Shown in pieces: positions 43,270-53,346 of a stretch of DNA of 64,000 nt. The stretch is from Gordonia sp. KTR9. GTDB taxonomy: Bacteria > Actinomycetota > Actinomycetes > Mycobacteriales > Mycobacteriaceae. The notes under the pieces were generated by a model. It made no database searches, had not been told where the DNA came from, and was given only the letters and a program-made list of their open reading frames with translations. The DNA lies in the NCBI RefSeq assembly GCF_000143885.2, contig NC_018581.1, positions 2,914,001 through 2,978,000 on the forward strand, read 5' to 3'. Each line of letters opens with the position of its first letter. Within the stretch, counting starts at the first letter, position 1. A program made the translations under genes and the position numbers.

Positions 43270-43320
43270 TGACTTTTGTCTGCCATAGTCAGATCTACGC
43301 CCTGGCTATGGTTCTGTCAA
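43270..43320 (-). promoter_or_regulatory. Thiolase promoter with two overlapping inverted repeats (HxlR sites)
   Basis: Minus strand: TTGACA (43320-43315), 17-bp spacer, TAGATC (43297-43292). CCATAG (43283-43288) and CTATGG (43306-43311) form a perfect dyad over the spacer and -10, and TGACT (43270-43274) with AGTCA (43287-43291) forms another over the start site. These are the likely binding sites of the divergent HxlR regulator. Confidence 0.65.
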
Positions 43321-43339
43321 GTCAGGGTAGGGTGGAGCC

Positions 43340-43813
43340 ATGATGCACCTGAAGGGACCGCTGGCCGAGCGCGACAGCTGGGAGGCCACCGGTTGCTCGA
43401 TCGCGAAGGCGATCGACCTGGTGGGGACCCGGTCGGCGATCCTCATCCTGAGGGAGGCCTTCTACGGCGCCACCAGGTTCGATCAGTTCAGTCGCCGGGT
43501 CGGGATCACCGATGCGGTCGCGTCGGCCCGCCTGAGAGAACTCACCGAGGCGGGGATCTTCACCAAGGTGCCCTACCGCGAAGCCGGGCAGCGTGAACGG
43601 TTCGAGTATCAACTCACCGACAAGGGCCGCGACCTGTTTCCCGTGGTGATGTCGTTGATGCAATGGGGCAACGACCATCTGCAGCCCGACGGCGCGCCGC
43701 TCACCGTGACCGACAAGGAGCATGCCCCCGTGCGTGTCGGGGTCGTCGCCGAGCCCACCGCGGTGCTCGCACCCGAGGATGTCGAGCTGCGCGTCGCCCG
43801 GCACACGCGCTGA
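43340..43813 (+). CDS. HxlR family transcriptional regulator
   Basis: 157 residues. The winged helix is canonical for HxlR: GCSIAKAIDLVGTRSAILIL, RFDQFSRRVGITDAVASARL and RELTEAGIFTKVPYREAGQR (wing), then YQLTDKGRDLFPVVMSLMQW. The C-terminal extension of about 40 residues is not conserved. It diverges from the thiolase gene, whose promoter carries matching dyads, so it most likely represses that gene and itself. ATG 43340 and 43343 are both possible starts. It is followed by an Imm-5-like gene 24 bp downstream. Confidence 0.9.
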   Translation: MMHLKGPLAERDSWEATGCSIAKAIDLVGTRSAILILREAFYGATRFDQFSRRVGITDAVASARLRELTEAGIFTKVPYREAGQRERFEYQLTDKGRDLFPVVMSLMQWGNDHLQPDGAPLTVTDKEHAPVRVGVVAEPTAVLAPEDVELRVARHTR

Positions 43814-43837
43814 TTCGCGCAGACAGGAACGGTCGGG

Positions 43838-44347
43838 ATGATTCTCCCCAAGGTGTTCGATCCCCGCTTGGTCACCATCCGCCGTGGCGGGACACTCACC
43901 GACGCCGACCATCACTTGCTGGCACTCTGGGCCGCGGCGTGCGCCGAGCACGTCCTCCCCCTGTTCGAGTCGGCGCGACCCGAGGACACGCGACCCCGCG
44001 ACGCCATCGCCGCGGTCCGCGCGTGGACCAGGGGTGAGCTGGCGATGATGGAGTCGCGAGCCGCGGGCGGACACGCCATGGGTGCCGCTCGTGACCTCCG
44101 TGGCGCTCCACGATTCGCCGCATACGCCGCCGGACAGGCAGCGGTGACCGCACACGTTGCCTCGCATGATCTGGGCGCCGCGGCGTATGCGATCAAGGCG
44201 GTAAGCGCCGAACACGGCAGCGATGACGCCGGCAGGCGCGAATGCGCCTGGCAGCGTGCACAACTCCCGGACCAACTGCGCGACCTGGTGCTCGCCGACC
44301 AGCGCGCACGAAATGACCTGTGCTGGTCGGTGTTCTCCGACGGCTGA
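43838..44347 (+). CDS. Imm-5-like putative immunity protein
   Basis: 169 residues, mostly alpha-helical. LPKVFDPRLVTIRRGGTLTD, then HHLLALWAAACAEHVLPLFE, and the middle AYAAGQAAVTAHVASHDLGA match the domain annotated as putative immunity protein (Imm-5), found in polymorphic toxin systems but also, as here, standing alone in actinobacteria. No toxin or secretion gene is nearby, so an immunity role is doubtful. It lies 24 bp after the HxlR gene and may be cotranscribed with it. Confidence 0.65.
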   Translation: MILPKVFDPRLVTIRRGGTLTDADHHLLALWAAACAEHVLPLFESARPEDTRPRDAIAAVRAWTRGELAMMESRAAGGHAMGAARDLRGAPRFAAYAAGQAAVTAHVASHDLGAAAYAIKAVSAEHGSDDAGRRECAWQRAQLPDQLRDLVLADQRARNDLCWSVFSDG

Positions 44348-44420
44348 TTCCGGCACCACGGTCCACGATTGGCTTCCGCCGCGGTAGGCCTGATAGTGTC
44401 GGACTCACGCTCGCGCGGTG

Positions 44421-44472
44421 CTGTAACCCGCATGTCGAGCCAGAGGCCGGGGTGATTACAGAAAACCCCCGG
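44421..44472 (+). promoter_or_regulatory. Candidate RNA switch/attenuator upstream of the MBL hydrolase
   Basis: Two mutually exclusive pairings are visible. In the first, CTGTAACCC (44421-44429) pairs with GGG (44450-44452) and TTACAG (44456-44461). In the second, CCGGGG (44447-44452) pairs with CCCCGG (44467-44472). The shared strand 44447-44461 could flip between them. No known riboswitch class was recognised. Confidence 0.35.
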
Positions 44473-44525
44473 TCTTGTCCAAACTTCCAAGGTCGTACCA
44501 CGGTTTGCCGCTGCCCCCGCCGGGT

Positions 44526-45284
44526 ATGCGCCCGAGCATGACCTTGCATCGCGACGTCGTCCCCGGCATCCATTGGCTCGAACACGCGCACACGAATCAG
44601 TATCTGGTCGAGGACGGTGACCGGCTGGTGCTCGTCGACTGCGGACTCCCCCGGTCGTACGAGCCGCTCCGCAAAGCCGTCCGCGAACTCGGCCGGGACA
44701 CCGACGCGGTCTCCGATCTGATCATCACCCATGGCCATTTCGACCATGTCGGCACCGCGCGACGCCTGGCGCGTGAGTGGCGGATCCCTGTCCACGTCCA
44801 TCGTGACGACGCGTGGCTGGCATCGCATCCCTACCGCTACGCACATCAGAACGCCACCAGATTCGGGGTGCCCCTTCGTCATCCGCGTGCCCTCCCGCTG
44901 CTCGGGCGCATGGCAGCGGCGGGCGCGCTCACCGTGCGCGGCGTCGACCACATGGACGTGACGACCTTCGGCGACGACGCGGTGCTCCCCGGCGGCGCGC
45001 AGGTGGTCCCCACCCCAGGGCACACCTACGGCCATGTGTCACTCCACTTTCCGTCCCGCGACGCGGTCATCGCCGGCGACGCCCTGGTGACGCTCGATCC
45101 GTACACCGCAGCGACCGGCCCGCGCATGATCGCCGGGTCCGCAACCGCCGACCTCGATCGCAATCGCACATCGCTCGACGCGCTGGCGGCAACAGCGGCG
45201 AAATCGCTCCTGCCCGGCCATGGCGTCCCGTGGCACCACGGGGTGGCCGTCGCCGTCGCCCGCGCGCGTGAGACCAGCGGCTGA
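44526..45284 (+). CDS. Metallo-beta-lactamase-fold hydrolase
   Basis: 252 residues from ATG 44526 (ATG 44538 is equally possible). The metal site is intact: THGHFDHVG (HxHxDH), a downstream His in PTPGHTYGHVSLHF, Asp in VIAGDAL and a final His in LLPGHGVPWHHG. This resembles glyoxalase-II-like and lactonase-like MBL proteins. HTNQYLVEDGDRLVLVDCGL is the usual N-terminal strand. It is cytoplasmic. The substrate is unknown; a thioester or lactone is typical. About 180 bp of leader precede it, with a possible RNA switch. Confidence 0.87.
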   Translation: MRPSMTLHRDVVPGIHWLEHAHTNQYLVEDGDRLVLVDCGLPRSYEPLRKAVRELGRDTDAVSDLIITHGHFDHVGTARRLAREWRIPVHVHRDDAWLASHPYRYAHQNATRFGVPLRHPRALPLLGRMAAAGALTVRGVDHMDVTTFGDDAVLPGGAQVVPTPGHTYGHVSLHFPSRDAVIAGDALVTLDPYTAATGPRMIAGSATADLDRNRTSLDALAATAAKSLLPGHGVPWHHGVAVAVARARETSG

Positions 45285-45298
45285 CCCAGCCGAAGACA

Positions 45299-45337
45299 GC
45301 AGGGCGGGCCGACGCTTCTCGCGTCGGCCCGCCCTGC
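45299..45337. terminator. Bidirectional terminator between MBL and gabD-like genes
   Basis: A perfect 17-bp GC-rich stem (45299-45315 with 45321-45337) with a 5-nt loop TTCTC, between convergent stop codons. Confidence 0.75.
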
Positions 45338-45374
45338 ACGTCGTGGAGACCCGCTCGTCGTCGGGTGATCCGAT

Positions 45375-46751
45375 CTATGCGGAGGCTGTCCGACGGAGCT
45401 TCGTGTTGACGAATTCGCCCATGCCCCAGCGTCCGAGTTCGCGGCCGTAACCCGAACGCTTGACCCCGCCGAACGGGAGCCCGGGCAAGGTGGTGCCGTG
45501 CTCGTTGACATAGGCCATCCCGACCTCGAGCCGGTCGGCCACCTGTTCGGCCTTGCCGATGTCGCCGCTCCACACCGAACCGCTCAGGCCGAACTCGACA
45601 TCGTTGGCGAGCGCCACGGCGTCCTCGGCGGAGGCGACCTTGTAGATCATGGCGACCGGACCGAAGATCTCTTCGGAGTACGCATCCATGTCCGGGGTGA
45701 TGTCGGTCAGGACGGTGGGCTCGAAGAAGGCGCCGTCCCGCTGCACGGGCTTCCCACCCGTGCGCAGCGTGGCACCTTGTTTCACCGCGGTCTCGACCTG
45801 CTCGGCCACGGTGTCGCGCGCCGAGAGAGATGACAACGGCCCCATCTGGGTGGATTCGTCCGCCGGATCACCGACCGCGGTCGACTCGAACTGCTTCACC
45901 ACCCCGTCGACGAAATCGTCGTACAACTCCTCGAGCACGATGAAGCGCTTCGGTGAATTGCACGCCTGACCGGCGTTCGACAATCGTGCCCGAGCCGCGA
46001 TCTTCGTCGTGCGTTCCATGTCGGCGGAATCGAGGAGGATGTACGGGTCCGACCCCCCGAGCTCGAGCACGGACTTCTTCAGGTTCTCCGCCGCCACCTT
46101 CGCCACGGCGGCGCCGGCCTTTTCGCTTCCGGTGAGAGACACACCGCGTATCGCGTTGTGGGCCAGCAATTCTGCGATCTGATCACTGCTCGCGTACACG
46201 TTGATGTACGCGTCGGCGGGCACACCCGCGTCGTGCAGGATCTCCGCCATCAGAGCCGACGACGCGGCGCAGATCGATGCGTGCTTGAGGATGACGGTGT
46301 TGCCCGCCAACAGGTTCGGCGCGACGAATCGAGCGACCTGATAGTACGGATAGTTCCATGGCATGACGCCGACGAGCGGCCCGATCGGCGTCACCTGCAC
46401 GATCGACGCGTCCGCTCCCTGTGGATCGAGGGCTTCGGTCTCCAGGAGATCGGGTCCGTGCTCGGCGTACCAGCGATAGATGTCGGCGGCCAGCTGAACC
46501 TCACCGGCAGCTTCCTTGGCCGGTTTGCCCATCTCGGTCGTGATGACGGCCGCCAGTTCATCGGCTCGCTTCTCGTACAGATCCGCGGTTCGCGACAGTA
46601 TCGCGGCACGCTCGGACGCCTCGGTCGAACGCCAGTCCTGGTAGGCAGCCAGCGACCGTTCGGCAACGCCGGCCACCTCGTCGTCCTTCAGTCCGGGGAA
46701 TTCCCGGTCGGTCACACCCGTGGTCGGATTCGCGGTGACATATGTGCTCAA
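45375..46751 (-). CDS. gabD: Succinate-semialdehyde dehydrogenase-type aldehyde dehydrogenase
   Basis: 458 residues from TTG 46751 (TAGG 6 nt upstream), the standard length of actinobacterial GabD1. Landmarks: MPWNYPYYQVARFVAPNLLA (oxyanion Asn), SLTGSEKAGAAVAKVAAENL, the general base in LELGGSDPYI, the catalytic Cys in NAGQACNSPKRF, and EEIFGPVAMIYKV. It oxidises succinate semialdehyde (or a similar aldehyde) to the acid with NAD(P)+, feeding the TCA cycle. The longer reading from ATG 46832 lies in the promoter region. It is monocistronic and convergent with the MBL gene. Confidence 0.88.
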   Translation of the reverse strand: MSTYVTANPTTGVTDREFPGLKDDEVAGVAERSLAAYQDWRSTEASERAAILSRTADLYEKRADELAAVITTEMGKPAKEAAGEVQLAADIYRWYAEHGPDLLETEALDPQGADASIVQVTPIGPLVGVMPWNYPYYQVARFVAPNLLAGNTVILKHASICAASSALMAEILHDAGVPADAYINVYASSDQIAELLAHNAIRGVSLTGSEKAGAAVAKVAAENLKKSVLELGGSDPYILLDSADMERTTKIAARARLSNAGQACNSPKRFIVLEELYDDFVDGVVKQFESTAVGDPADESTQMGPLSSLSARDTVAEQVETAVKQGATLRTGGKPVQRDGAFFEPTVLTDITPDMDAYSEEIFGPVAMIYKVASAEDAVALANDVEFGLSGSVWSGDIGKAEQVADRLEVGMAYVNEHGTTLPGLPFGGVKRSGYGRELGRWGMGEFVNTKLRRTASA

Positions 46752-46999
46752 GGAGCACCTACCTTCCTCTGTCGTTGCATCCCGACTGTCCACAGCCCGG
46801 GAGCAGTCGGGTACCCGCGTCCCACGGCCCAAAACCCCGACCGTCGGCGCGCTCTGGTCCCACGACGGTCACGAACCTGTTCTACTATGGCGGCGGTCCG
46901 AGTTCGGACCCGTGATCGACCGACACGCGGCGGATGCCGGACGTCGACCTGGGGGTGGGTCGCGACTCGTGATCGGCAGCGTCCGAGGGGGATCGAAGA

Positions 47000-47995
47000 G
47001 TGTCACACTGGCGGCGAGCCGCGGGGCTCGGTTGTGCTTTCCTCATCGCGATCGTCGCGAGCCTCTCGACAGGGCAGCCGGCCGCGGCGACTCCACCGAA
47101 GCTCGGCGATTCGGCGCGCATCCTCGCGGTCTCCCCGGAGACTGCGACGCGCACGACGATGACCGTGTATTCGGCAGCGATGAAGCGGCCGGTCCGAGTG
47201 AGCGTGCTGGTTCCCCGCGACCGGACCGGACCGCGCCCGACGCTGTATCTACTCGACGGAATCGACGGTGGGGTCTACACCAATTACACCCAGAGTGGAT
47301 GGACGTTCCAGACCGACATCGCACGTTTCGTCGCCGACAAGAAGGTCAACGTGGTTCTGCCGATCGGGGGTACGGGCTCGTACTACACCGACTGGCGCCG
47401 GCTCGACCCGGTGCTGGGGCGGAACATGTGGGAGACCTTTCTCACCGACGAACTCCCGCCACTGGTCGACCGGCGCTTTCGGGGCGACGGACGCAACGTG
47501 ATCGGCGGGCTGTCGATGGGAGCGCTGGGCGCGATGTCCATCGCGGTGCGCAACCCCGATCTCTACCGGGGCGCCGTCGCGTTCAGCGGGTGCCTCGATC
47601 AGGGATCGCCCGAGTTCCGGCAGGCGACCGCCACATCGGTCAGCACGAGGGGCGGAAATCCGGAGAACATGTGGGGGCCGCTCGACCACGACACCTGGGA
47701 TGCCCACAATCCTGCCGATCACGTGTCCGCGCTGCGCGGCAAGCCCGTGTACGTGGCGGTCGGCAACGGGCTCCCCGACCCGGCACTCGGAATTGCCGGT
47801 CTCGCGTCACCCGTCGGCGGCGTCCTCGAGGGTATCGTCGCCCGATGCACCGAGAGCTTCAAACGTCGCGCGGACCGCGCGGGAGTCGACATCACGTATG
47901 ACTTCCGCGCCGGACTGCACTCATGGGGCTACTGGAACCAGGACCTGCATCGTGCCTGGCCGACCATCGCGCGGGCACTGAACGGCCCGCGCTGA
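47000..47995 (+). CDS. Secreted antigen-85-like esterase (mycolyltransferase family)
   Basis: 331 residues with a signal peptide (about 1-30: RRAAGLGCAFLIAIVASLST, then GQPAAA). The alpha/beta-hydrolase esterase_D fold shows TLYLLDGIDGGVYTNYTQSG, the nucleophile elbow GGLSMGALGA (Ser near 175) and His in AGLHSWGYWNQDL near 312, as in Ag85/Cmt mycolyltransferases. Such enzymes transfer mycolates to trehalose or arabinogalactan in the envelope; paralogues may be plain esterases. GTG start with GGGGGATCGAAGA upstream. It supports a mycolic-acid-bearing host. Stand-alone. Confidence 0.87.
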   Translation: MSHWRRAAGLGCAFLIAIVASLSTGQPAAATPPKLGDSARILAVSPETATRTTMTVYSAAMKRPVRVSVLVPRDRTGPRPTLYLLDGIDGGVYTNYTQSGWTFQTDIARFVADKKVNVVLPIGGTGSYYTDWRRLDPVLGRNMWETFLTDELPPLVDRRFRGDGRNVIGGLSMGALGAMSIAVRNPDLYRGAVAFSGCLDQGSPEFRQATATSVSTRGGNPENMWGPLDHDTWDAHNPADHVSALRGKPVYVAVGNGLPDPALGIAGLASPVGGVLEGIVARCTESFKRRADRAGVDITYDFRAGLHSWGYWNQDLHRAWPTIARALNGPR

Positions 47996-48057
47996 CGCCG
48001 CGATCGGCCGTTCACCGCTCCTCGAAGGAACTGCTCGCTCCTCAGAGAGCAGCCACG

Positions 48058-48174
48058 TCAGCGGGCACTTTTCCTCCTCCGAACAATTGAGGTGTCCTCG
48101 AGTGCGCGTTTCCGCTCACGGCGCTCCTTGAGTTCTTGGCGGCGTTTCTTGGAACTCGAATTCTTTTCTGCCAT
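48058..48174 (-). CDS. Small basic protein, 38 residues
   Basis: An ATG at 48174 preceded by a near-perfect Shine-Dalgarno sequence (GGAGGAAAA) opens a 38-residue reading MAEKNSSSKKRRQELKERRE that continues with RKRALEDTSIVRRRKSAR. More than a third of the residues are Arg or Lys; one long amphipathic helix is predicted. It resembles no family I can name; a nucleic-acid-binding or ribosome-associated micro-protein is plausible. It diverges from the unknown gene at 48420 across an AT-rich gap of 245 bp. Confidence 0.55.
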   Translation of the reverse strand: MAEKNSSSKKRRQELKERRERKRALEDTSIVRRRKSAR

Positions 48175-48419
48175 TTTTCCTCCATCGGTTGTCGACCACA
48201 GGGGCTCTGACCTACCACCTCCGTGACCATAGCCCGGAAAAAACAAAAGTCCAGTCTCGCCGCGCGTTCACCTTTGCCGTGACCGTCACCTACTGGCGTA
48301 CAAGCGATTTCGTCGCTATCAGACAAACCGAAACCGTCGAACTGGCTTTTATTTTTTTCTCGGCTAGAGTCCATGGCACCGGTCGGACTCGACCGGAAAC
48401 TATGAAAGGAAGAGTGGCC

Positions 48420-48866
48420 GTGAAAGCGGTTGTGATGGAGTGTCGGATACGCGTATGCGGGTCTCCGAGTCGGGTGAGAGAATTCGTGGATCGCGCGTCG
48501 ACACGCGCCCTGAACGCCTTTTCTCACCCCGCCAGATGCTCGGTTGTCGTCGAAGAGTCGGACTCGTTGCTGCTGCGCAGGCAGTGGCACCGCGAGAACG
48601 ACGTGGACGTGTTCGGGGTCCCGGAGGGTCGAGAGGTGTGCTTCGGATTCGCGGACTCCTCCGGTCGCCTGACCGTCGCGAAAGTCGAGAGCCTGTCGCG
48701 CGACATCCTGGCCCACCTCGAGTTGGATCCATGGGTGTCAGACGACACCGAATCGGTGCCCTGGATTCTGACGCTCACCACCGGCGCCGACCCGACGTCC
48801 CGGCGTGAGATCGCGACTCGGCACCCGACGCTCGAGATACGGCGACCCGTTCTCGCGTCATCGTGA
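48420..48866 (+). CDS. Hypothetical protein
   Basis: 148 residues from GTG 48420 (GGAAG upstream); ATG 48402 is in frame and gives 154. The sequence begins KAVVMECRIRVCGSPSRVRE and contains FGFADSSGRLTVAKVESLSR in the middle; soluble, mixed alpha/beta, three or four cysteines in the first half. I do not recognise it. The upstream gap holds an unusual T-rich run (48348-48361) and a possible -10 (TAGAGT at 48365). Its neighbour on the other strand is the 38-residue protein. Confidence 0.6.
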   Translation: MKAVVMECRIRVCGSPSRVREFVDRASTRALNAFSHPARCSVVVEESDSLLLRRQWHRENDVDVFGVPEGREVCFGFADSSGRLTVAKVESLSRDILAHLELDPWVSDDTESVPWILTLTTGADPTSRREIATRHPTLEIRRPVLASS

Positions 48867-48921
48867 TGCGCGCGTCGCGGTGAGCGCGATCCCCCTCGTC
48901 GTCAGGGCGAGTCCATCCTGA

Positions 48922-50412
<1,491 letters not shown>

Positions 50413-50482
50413 CCCGAAGCCGCGACGCCGGAGATGCACGGACACTTGACCTTCAAGTAGGTCGAAGCCGGATGATCTCCGA

Positions 50483-51166
50483 TCAGACCTCGCGGCGTCG
50501 GACCATCTCGGCTATCCACACCGGCGCATACGGCGACGTGCACCCAGGTGACGTCGGATAGTCCTCGAGCACCTTCAACCGCTCCCCGATGTCGATTGCA
50601 CGGGTACGGAACTCGGGATTCTCGATGCCGATGGTCGCCAAGCAGGTGTTCATCGCCCACTGCAGACGAGGCGGAGCCTGTGTCATCTCCGACTCGATGA
50701 CGTCGAGCAGGACCGCGAGGTCGAGATCACCGGGGCGCTTGGCCACCCGATCGGAGGTCAGGGCCCAGCCCGCTGCCGCGACACCGGGATCGGGGTCACC
50801 CATCCACGCCGTCCGCAGTTCCTCGGCATGCGCATTCTTCTTGACGACATGGTTGACGAACCAATCGTGCACCTTCGGCCGGTCGGCCTCGCGGACCATC
50901 GTGTCGAGCGCCGCGGCGTCGAACGACTTCGGGCGGCAGATCAGCAGAGCGAGCAACCGCGCCGCCGTGTCCTCGGTCACCCACAGCGCCGCGGAGAGGT
51001 CGGGCTGTATCCGAAGTCGTTTCGCGAGGGCCCTGAGCTTCGTGAGATTGACCCCGTGATCGTCCCCGTGCCGCTCGTTCACCGCCCGGATCTTCGGGTC
51101 ATCGAGTGTCCGTAGCTCATCGAGGACCTCGGCGAGACTCTGGTGGACGTCGGTACTGCCGGTCAT
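50483..51166 (-). CDS. DNA alkylation repair protein (AlkD-like HEAT-repeat)
   Basis: 227 residues from ATG 51166 (GGGGAG upstream). An all-alpha protein made of HEAT-like repeats: NLTKLRALAKRLRIQPDLSA near 40-60 (GVNLTKLRALAK is the family signature), then LLALLICRPKSFD and TAWMGDPDPGVAAAGWALTS. AlkD enzymes are DNA glycosylases for 3- and 7-alkylpurines; the actinobacterial DNA alkylation repair family is broader and function is inferred. It is monocistronic and convergent with gdhA. Confidence 0.8.
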   Translation of the reverse strand: MTGSTDVHQSLAEVLDELRTLDDPKIRAVNERHGDDHGVNLTKLRALAKRLRIQPDLSAALWVTEDTAARLLALLICRPKSFDAAALDTMVREADRPKVHDWFVNHVVKKNAHAEELRTAWMGDPDPGVAAAGWALTSDRVAKRPGDLDLAVLLDVIESEMTQAPPRLQWAMNTCLATIGIENPEFRTRAIDIGERLKVLEDYPTSPGCTSPYAPVWIAEMVRRREV

Positions 51167-51222
51167 CTCTCTCCCCTCGCGTGGCGCGCACACAGCGTAC
51201 GACGACGGCCGGCGCACGGTCG

Positions 51223-51522
51223 TCAGTCCGGATCGCCGGCGAGGATCCGGATGTCGGCGACATCGTATTCGGCGACCGCCGCCGAGAGGATCGCCTGCGC
51301 CTGCTCGTCGCCGACCCCGTCACCCCGGAAGGCGTCGACTGCCGACTGCGAGTCCCATCGCTCGAAGATGTTGACACGGCCCGGGTCCGTCGTGTCGGCG
51401 CTGATCCCGAAGTCGCGACACCCCGGAGCCCGACGGGCCGCACCGATGACCTCCTCGCATCCGGCGAGGTAGTCAGCCCGCCCCCGCGGGTCCACTCGAA
51501 GACTGCCGGCCACGATCACCAT
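51223..51522 (-). CDS. Antibiotic biosynthesis monooxygenase (ABM) domain protein
   Basis: 99 residues, a single ferredoxin-like ABM domain: VIVAGSLRVDPRGRADYLAG at the N-terminus, APGCRDFGISADTTDPGRVN followed by FERWD, and a C-terminal strand. Small ABM proteins are cofactor-free oxygenases or heme-degrading or quinol-modifying enzymes; some are merely structural. Start at ATG 51522 with GGAGGAAC upstream. It diverges from the PhoD-like phosphatase gene at 51680. Confidence 0.8.
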   Translation of the reverse strand: MVIVAGSLRVDPRGRADYLAGCEEVIGAARRAPGCRDFGISADTTDPGRVNIFERWDSQSAVDAFRGDGVGDEQAQAILSAAVAEYDVADIRILAGDPD

Positions 51523-51679
51523 GGGTTCCTCCTCCGTCGATTCTCGGTGCGCCGTCCTGCCGGCGTGACCGTCTCCCCACGTGCAGCGGGAACACGAGTA
51601 CAGACCGGCTCTCCCGAACGAACTCATCGCGCCGATCGACGCGGGCGCACGAGCGCGCGCGACGGCCTACTCTGATCGA

Positions 51680-53323
51680 ATGGCTTTGGTTCTGGGTCCG
51701 ATCCTCCGGCACGTCGACGAGACCTCCGCGCTGGTCTGGGTGCAAACCGACGAACCGGGCGAGGTCGAGGTGCTCGGTTGCGGCACCCGGACATTCGAGG
51801 TGTCCGGTCATCACTATGCGTTGGTCGAGGTCACCGGCCTGGTGCCCGACACGATCACCGAGTACCAGGTCCGCGTCAACGGCGCCCTCGAGTGGCCGCT
51901 TCCCGACATGGAATTCCCGCCCAGCGTCATCCGAACCCGGGGACCGGACACCGCGGACCGGCACCGATTCGTGTTCGGGTCCTGTCGGTATCCACGTGCC
52001 GAAGACCCGAAGCTCGACCAGAAACTCGGACTCGACGCGTTGGACTGCTACGCCATCCGGATGCGTCATCTCCCGGTCGACGAGTGGCCGGACACGCTCA
52101 TCCTGCTCGGCGACCAGGTGTACGCCGACGAACTGACCCCGCAGGTGAAGGAGTCGCTGGAATCGAATCGGACGTCCACCGCCGGACCGTCGGACGAAGT
52201 CGTCGACTTCGAGGAATACGAGGGCCTCTATCGGCACACCTGGGGTGACCCCGAGATCCGATGGATCCTCTCCACCGTGCCCACGGCCATGATCTTCGAC
52301 GATCACGACATCCGTGATGACTGGAACACCTCCGACACCTGGCGTCGTCAGATGCGGGAGAAGCCGTGGTGGCAGGACCGTATCCGCGCCGGCCTGGCGT
52401 CGTACTGGGTGTATCAGCACCTCGGCAACCTCTCCCCCGCCGAACTGGCCGAGTCCGAGGACTACCGCCGCGTGCGCGAGATCGACGGTGACTGTTGGCC
52501 CCACCTGATCGGTGTCGCGGATCGCGCCGACCACGAAACCGACGGAACCAAGGGCATCCGGTTCAGCTTCCGATGGGACCTGGGCAACACGCGGCTCGTC
52601 ATGATCGACTCCCGCAACGGTCGCATCCTCTCCGGGGGGACGCGAAAGATGTTGAGCGACGTCGAATTCGATTGGGTCGAGAGCCAGGTCGACGACGATC
52701 TGGACGGGCTCGACCACCTCGTCCTCGGTTCATCGCTGCCGTGGTTGCTGCCGCCCGTCGTCGGCGATGCGGAGACCCTCAACGAGATCGGCGCCCGGCG
52801 GTCGGGGCGTCGAGGGCACCTCGCCGAGAAGATCCGGCAGGGGGCGGACCTCGAGCACTGGCCTGCCTTCTTCGACTCCTTCGTCCGGCTCAGTGACATG
52901 ATCCGGCGGGTCGCGACCCGCGATCCGGGGCCGGCGACGGTCAGCGTACTGTCCGGCGACGTCCACCACAGCTACGCCGCGCGTGCGACCTTCTCGGACG
53001 CGACCACCGCCGACGTCCACCAGCTGGTGTGCTCGCCCGTGCACAACGCGATCCCGCCGTACATCAAGGTGGTGTTCCGGCTGGGATGGTCCAATCGGCT
53101 CGCCTCGATCGTCCGACGCTGGGCCCGTCGCGGCGGGTCGCCGGATCTGCCGGTCGCCTGGCGCAACTCTCTCGGCCCGCTGTTCGGCAACACCATCGCG
53201 ACGCTCTCGGTGGAGGGGCGTTCCGCCGAGGTCACCTTCGAGCAACCCGACCTCGACGGGACGCTGGGTAGGGCCCGAAACATCTCCCTGACCCCGGATC
53301 TCGTAGCAAGAGAACGCACATAG
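51680..53323 (+). CDS. PhoD-like metallophosphatase family protein
   Basis: 547 residues. After an N-terminal Ig-like strand domain (about 1-95) comes the metallophosphatase fold: FGSCRYPR, LLGDQVYADEL (metal Asp and Tyr), MIFDDHDIRDDWNTSD, VMIDSRNGR, and LSGDVHHSYAA (His-x-His). This is the alkaline phosphatase D family, here without a signal peptide, so probably cytoplasmic and perhaps a phosphodiesterase rather than a secreted phosphatase. ATG 51680 is chosen because homology begins there. Adjacent genes share no obvious pathway. Confidence 0.85.
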   Translation: MALVLGPILRHVDETSALVWVQTDEPGEVEVLGCGTRTFEVSGHHYALVEVTGLVPDTITEYQVRVNGALEWPLPDMEFPPSVIRTRGPDTADRHRFVFGSCRYPRAEDPKLDQKLGLDALDCYAIRMRHLPVDEWPDTLILLGDQVYADELTPQVKESLESNRTSTAGPSDEVVDFEEYEGLYRHTWGDPEIRWILSTVPTAMIFDDHDIRDDWNTSDTWRRQMREKPWWQDRIRAGLASYWVYQHLGNLSPAELAESEDYRRVREIDGDCWPHLIGVADRADHETDGTKGIRFSFRWDLGNTRLVMIDSRNGRILSGGTRKMLSDVEFDWVESQVDDDLDGLDHLVLGSSLPWLLPPVVGDAETLNEIGARRSGRRGHLAEKIRQGADLEHWPAFFDSFVRLSDMIRRVATRDPGPATVSVLSGDVHHSYAARATFSDATTADVHQLVCSPVHNAIPPYIKVVFRLGWSNRLASIVRRWARRGGSPDLPVAWRNSLGPLFGNTIATLSVEGRSAEVTFEQPDLDGTLGRARNISLTPDLVARERT

Positions 53324-53346
53324 CGCGCAGTGTCGCTACGAAATCC

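Noticed and set aside
50413..50482. Terminator hairpin between gdhA and the AlkD-like gene
   Set aside because: Only short imperfect pairings (CTTGA-CCT-TCAAG and scattered GC blocks); not enough to call.
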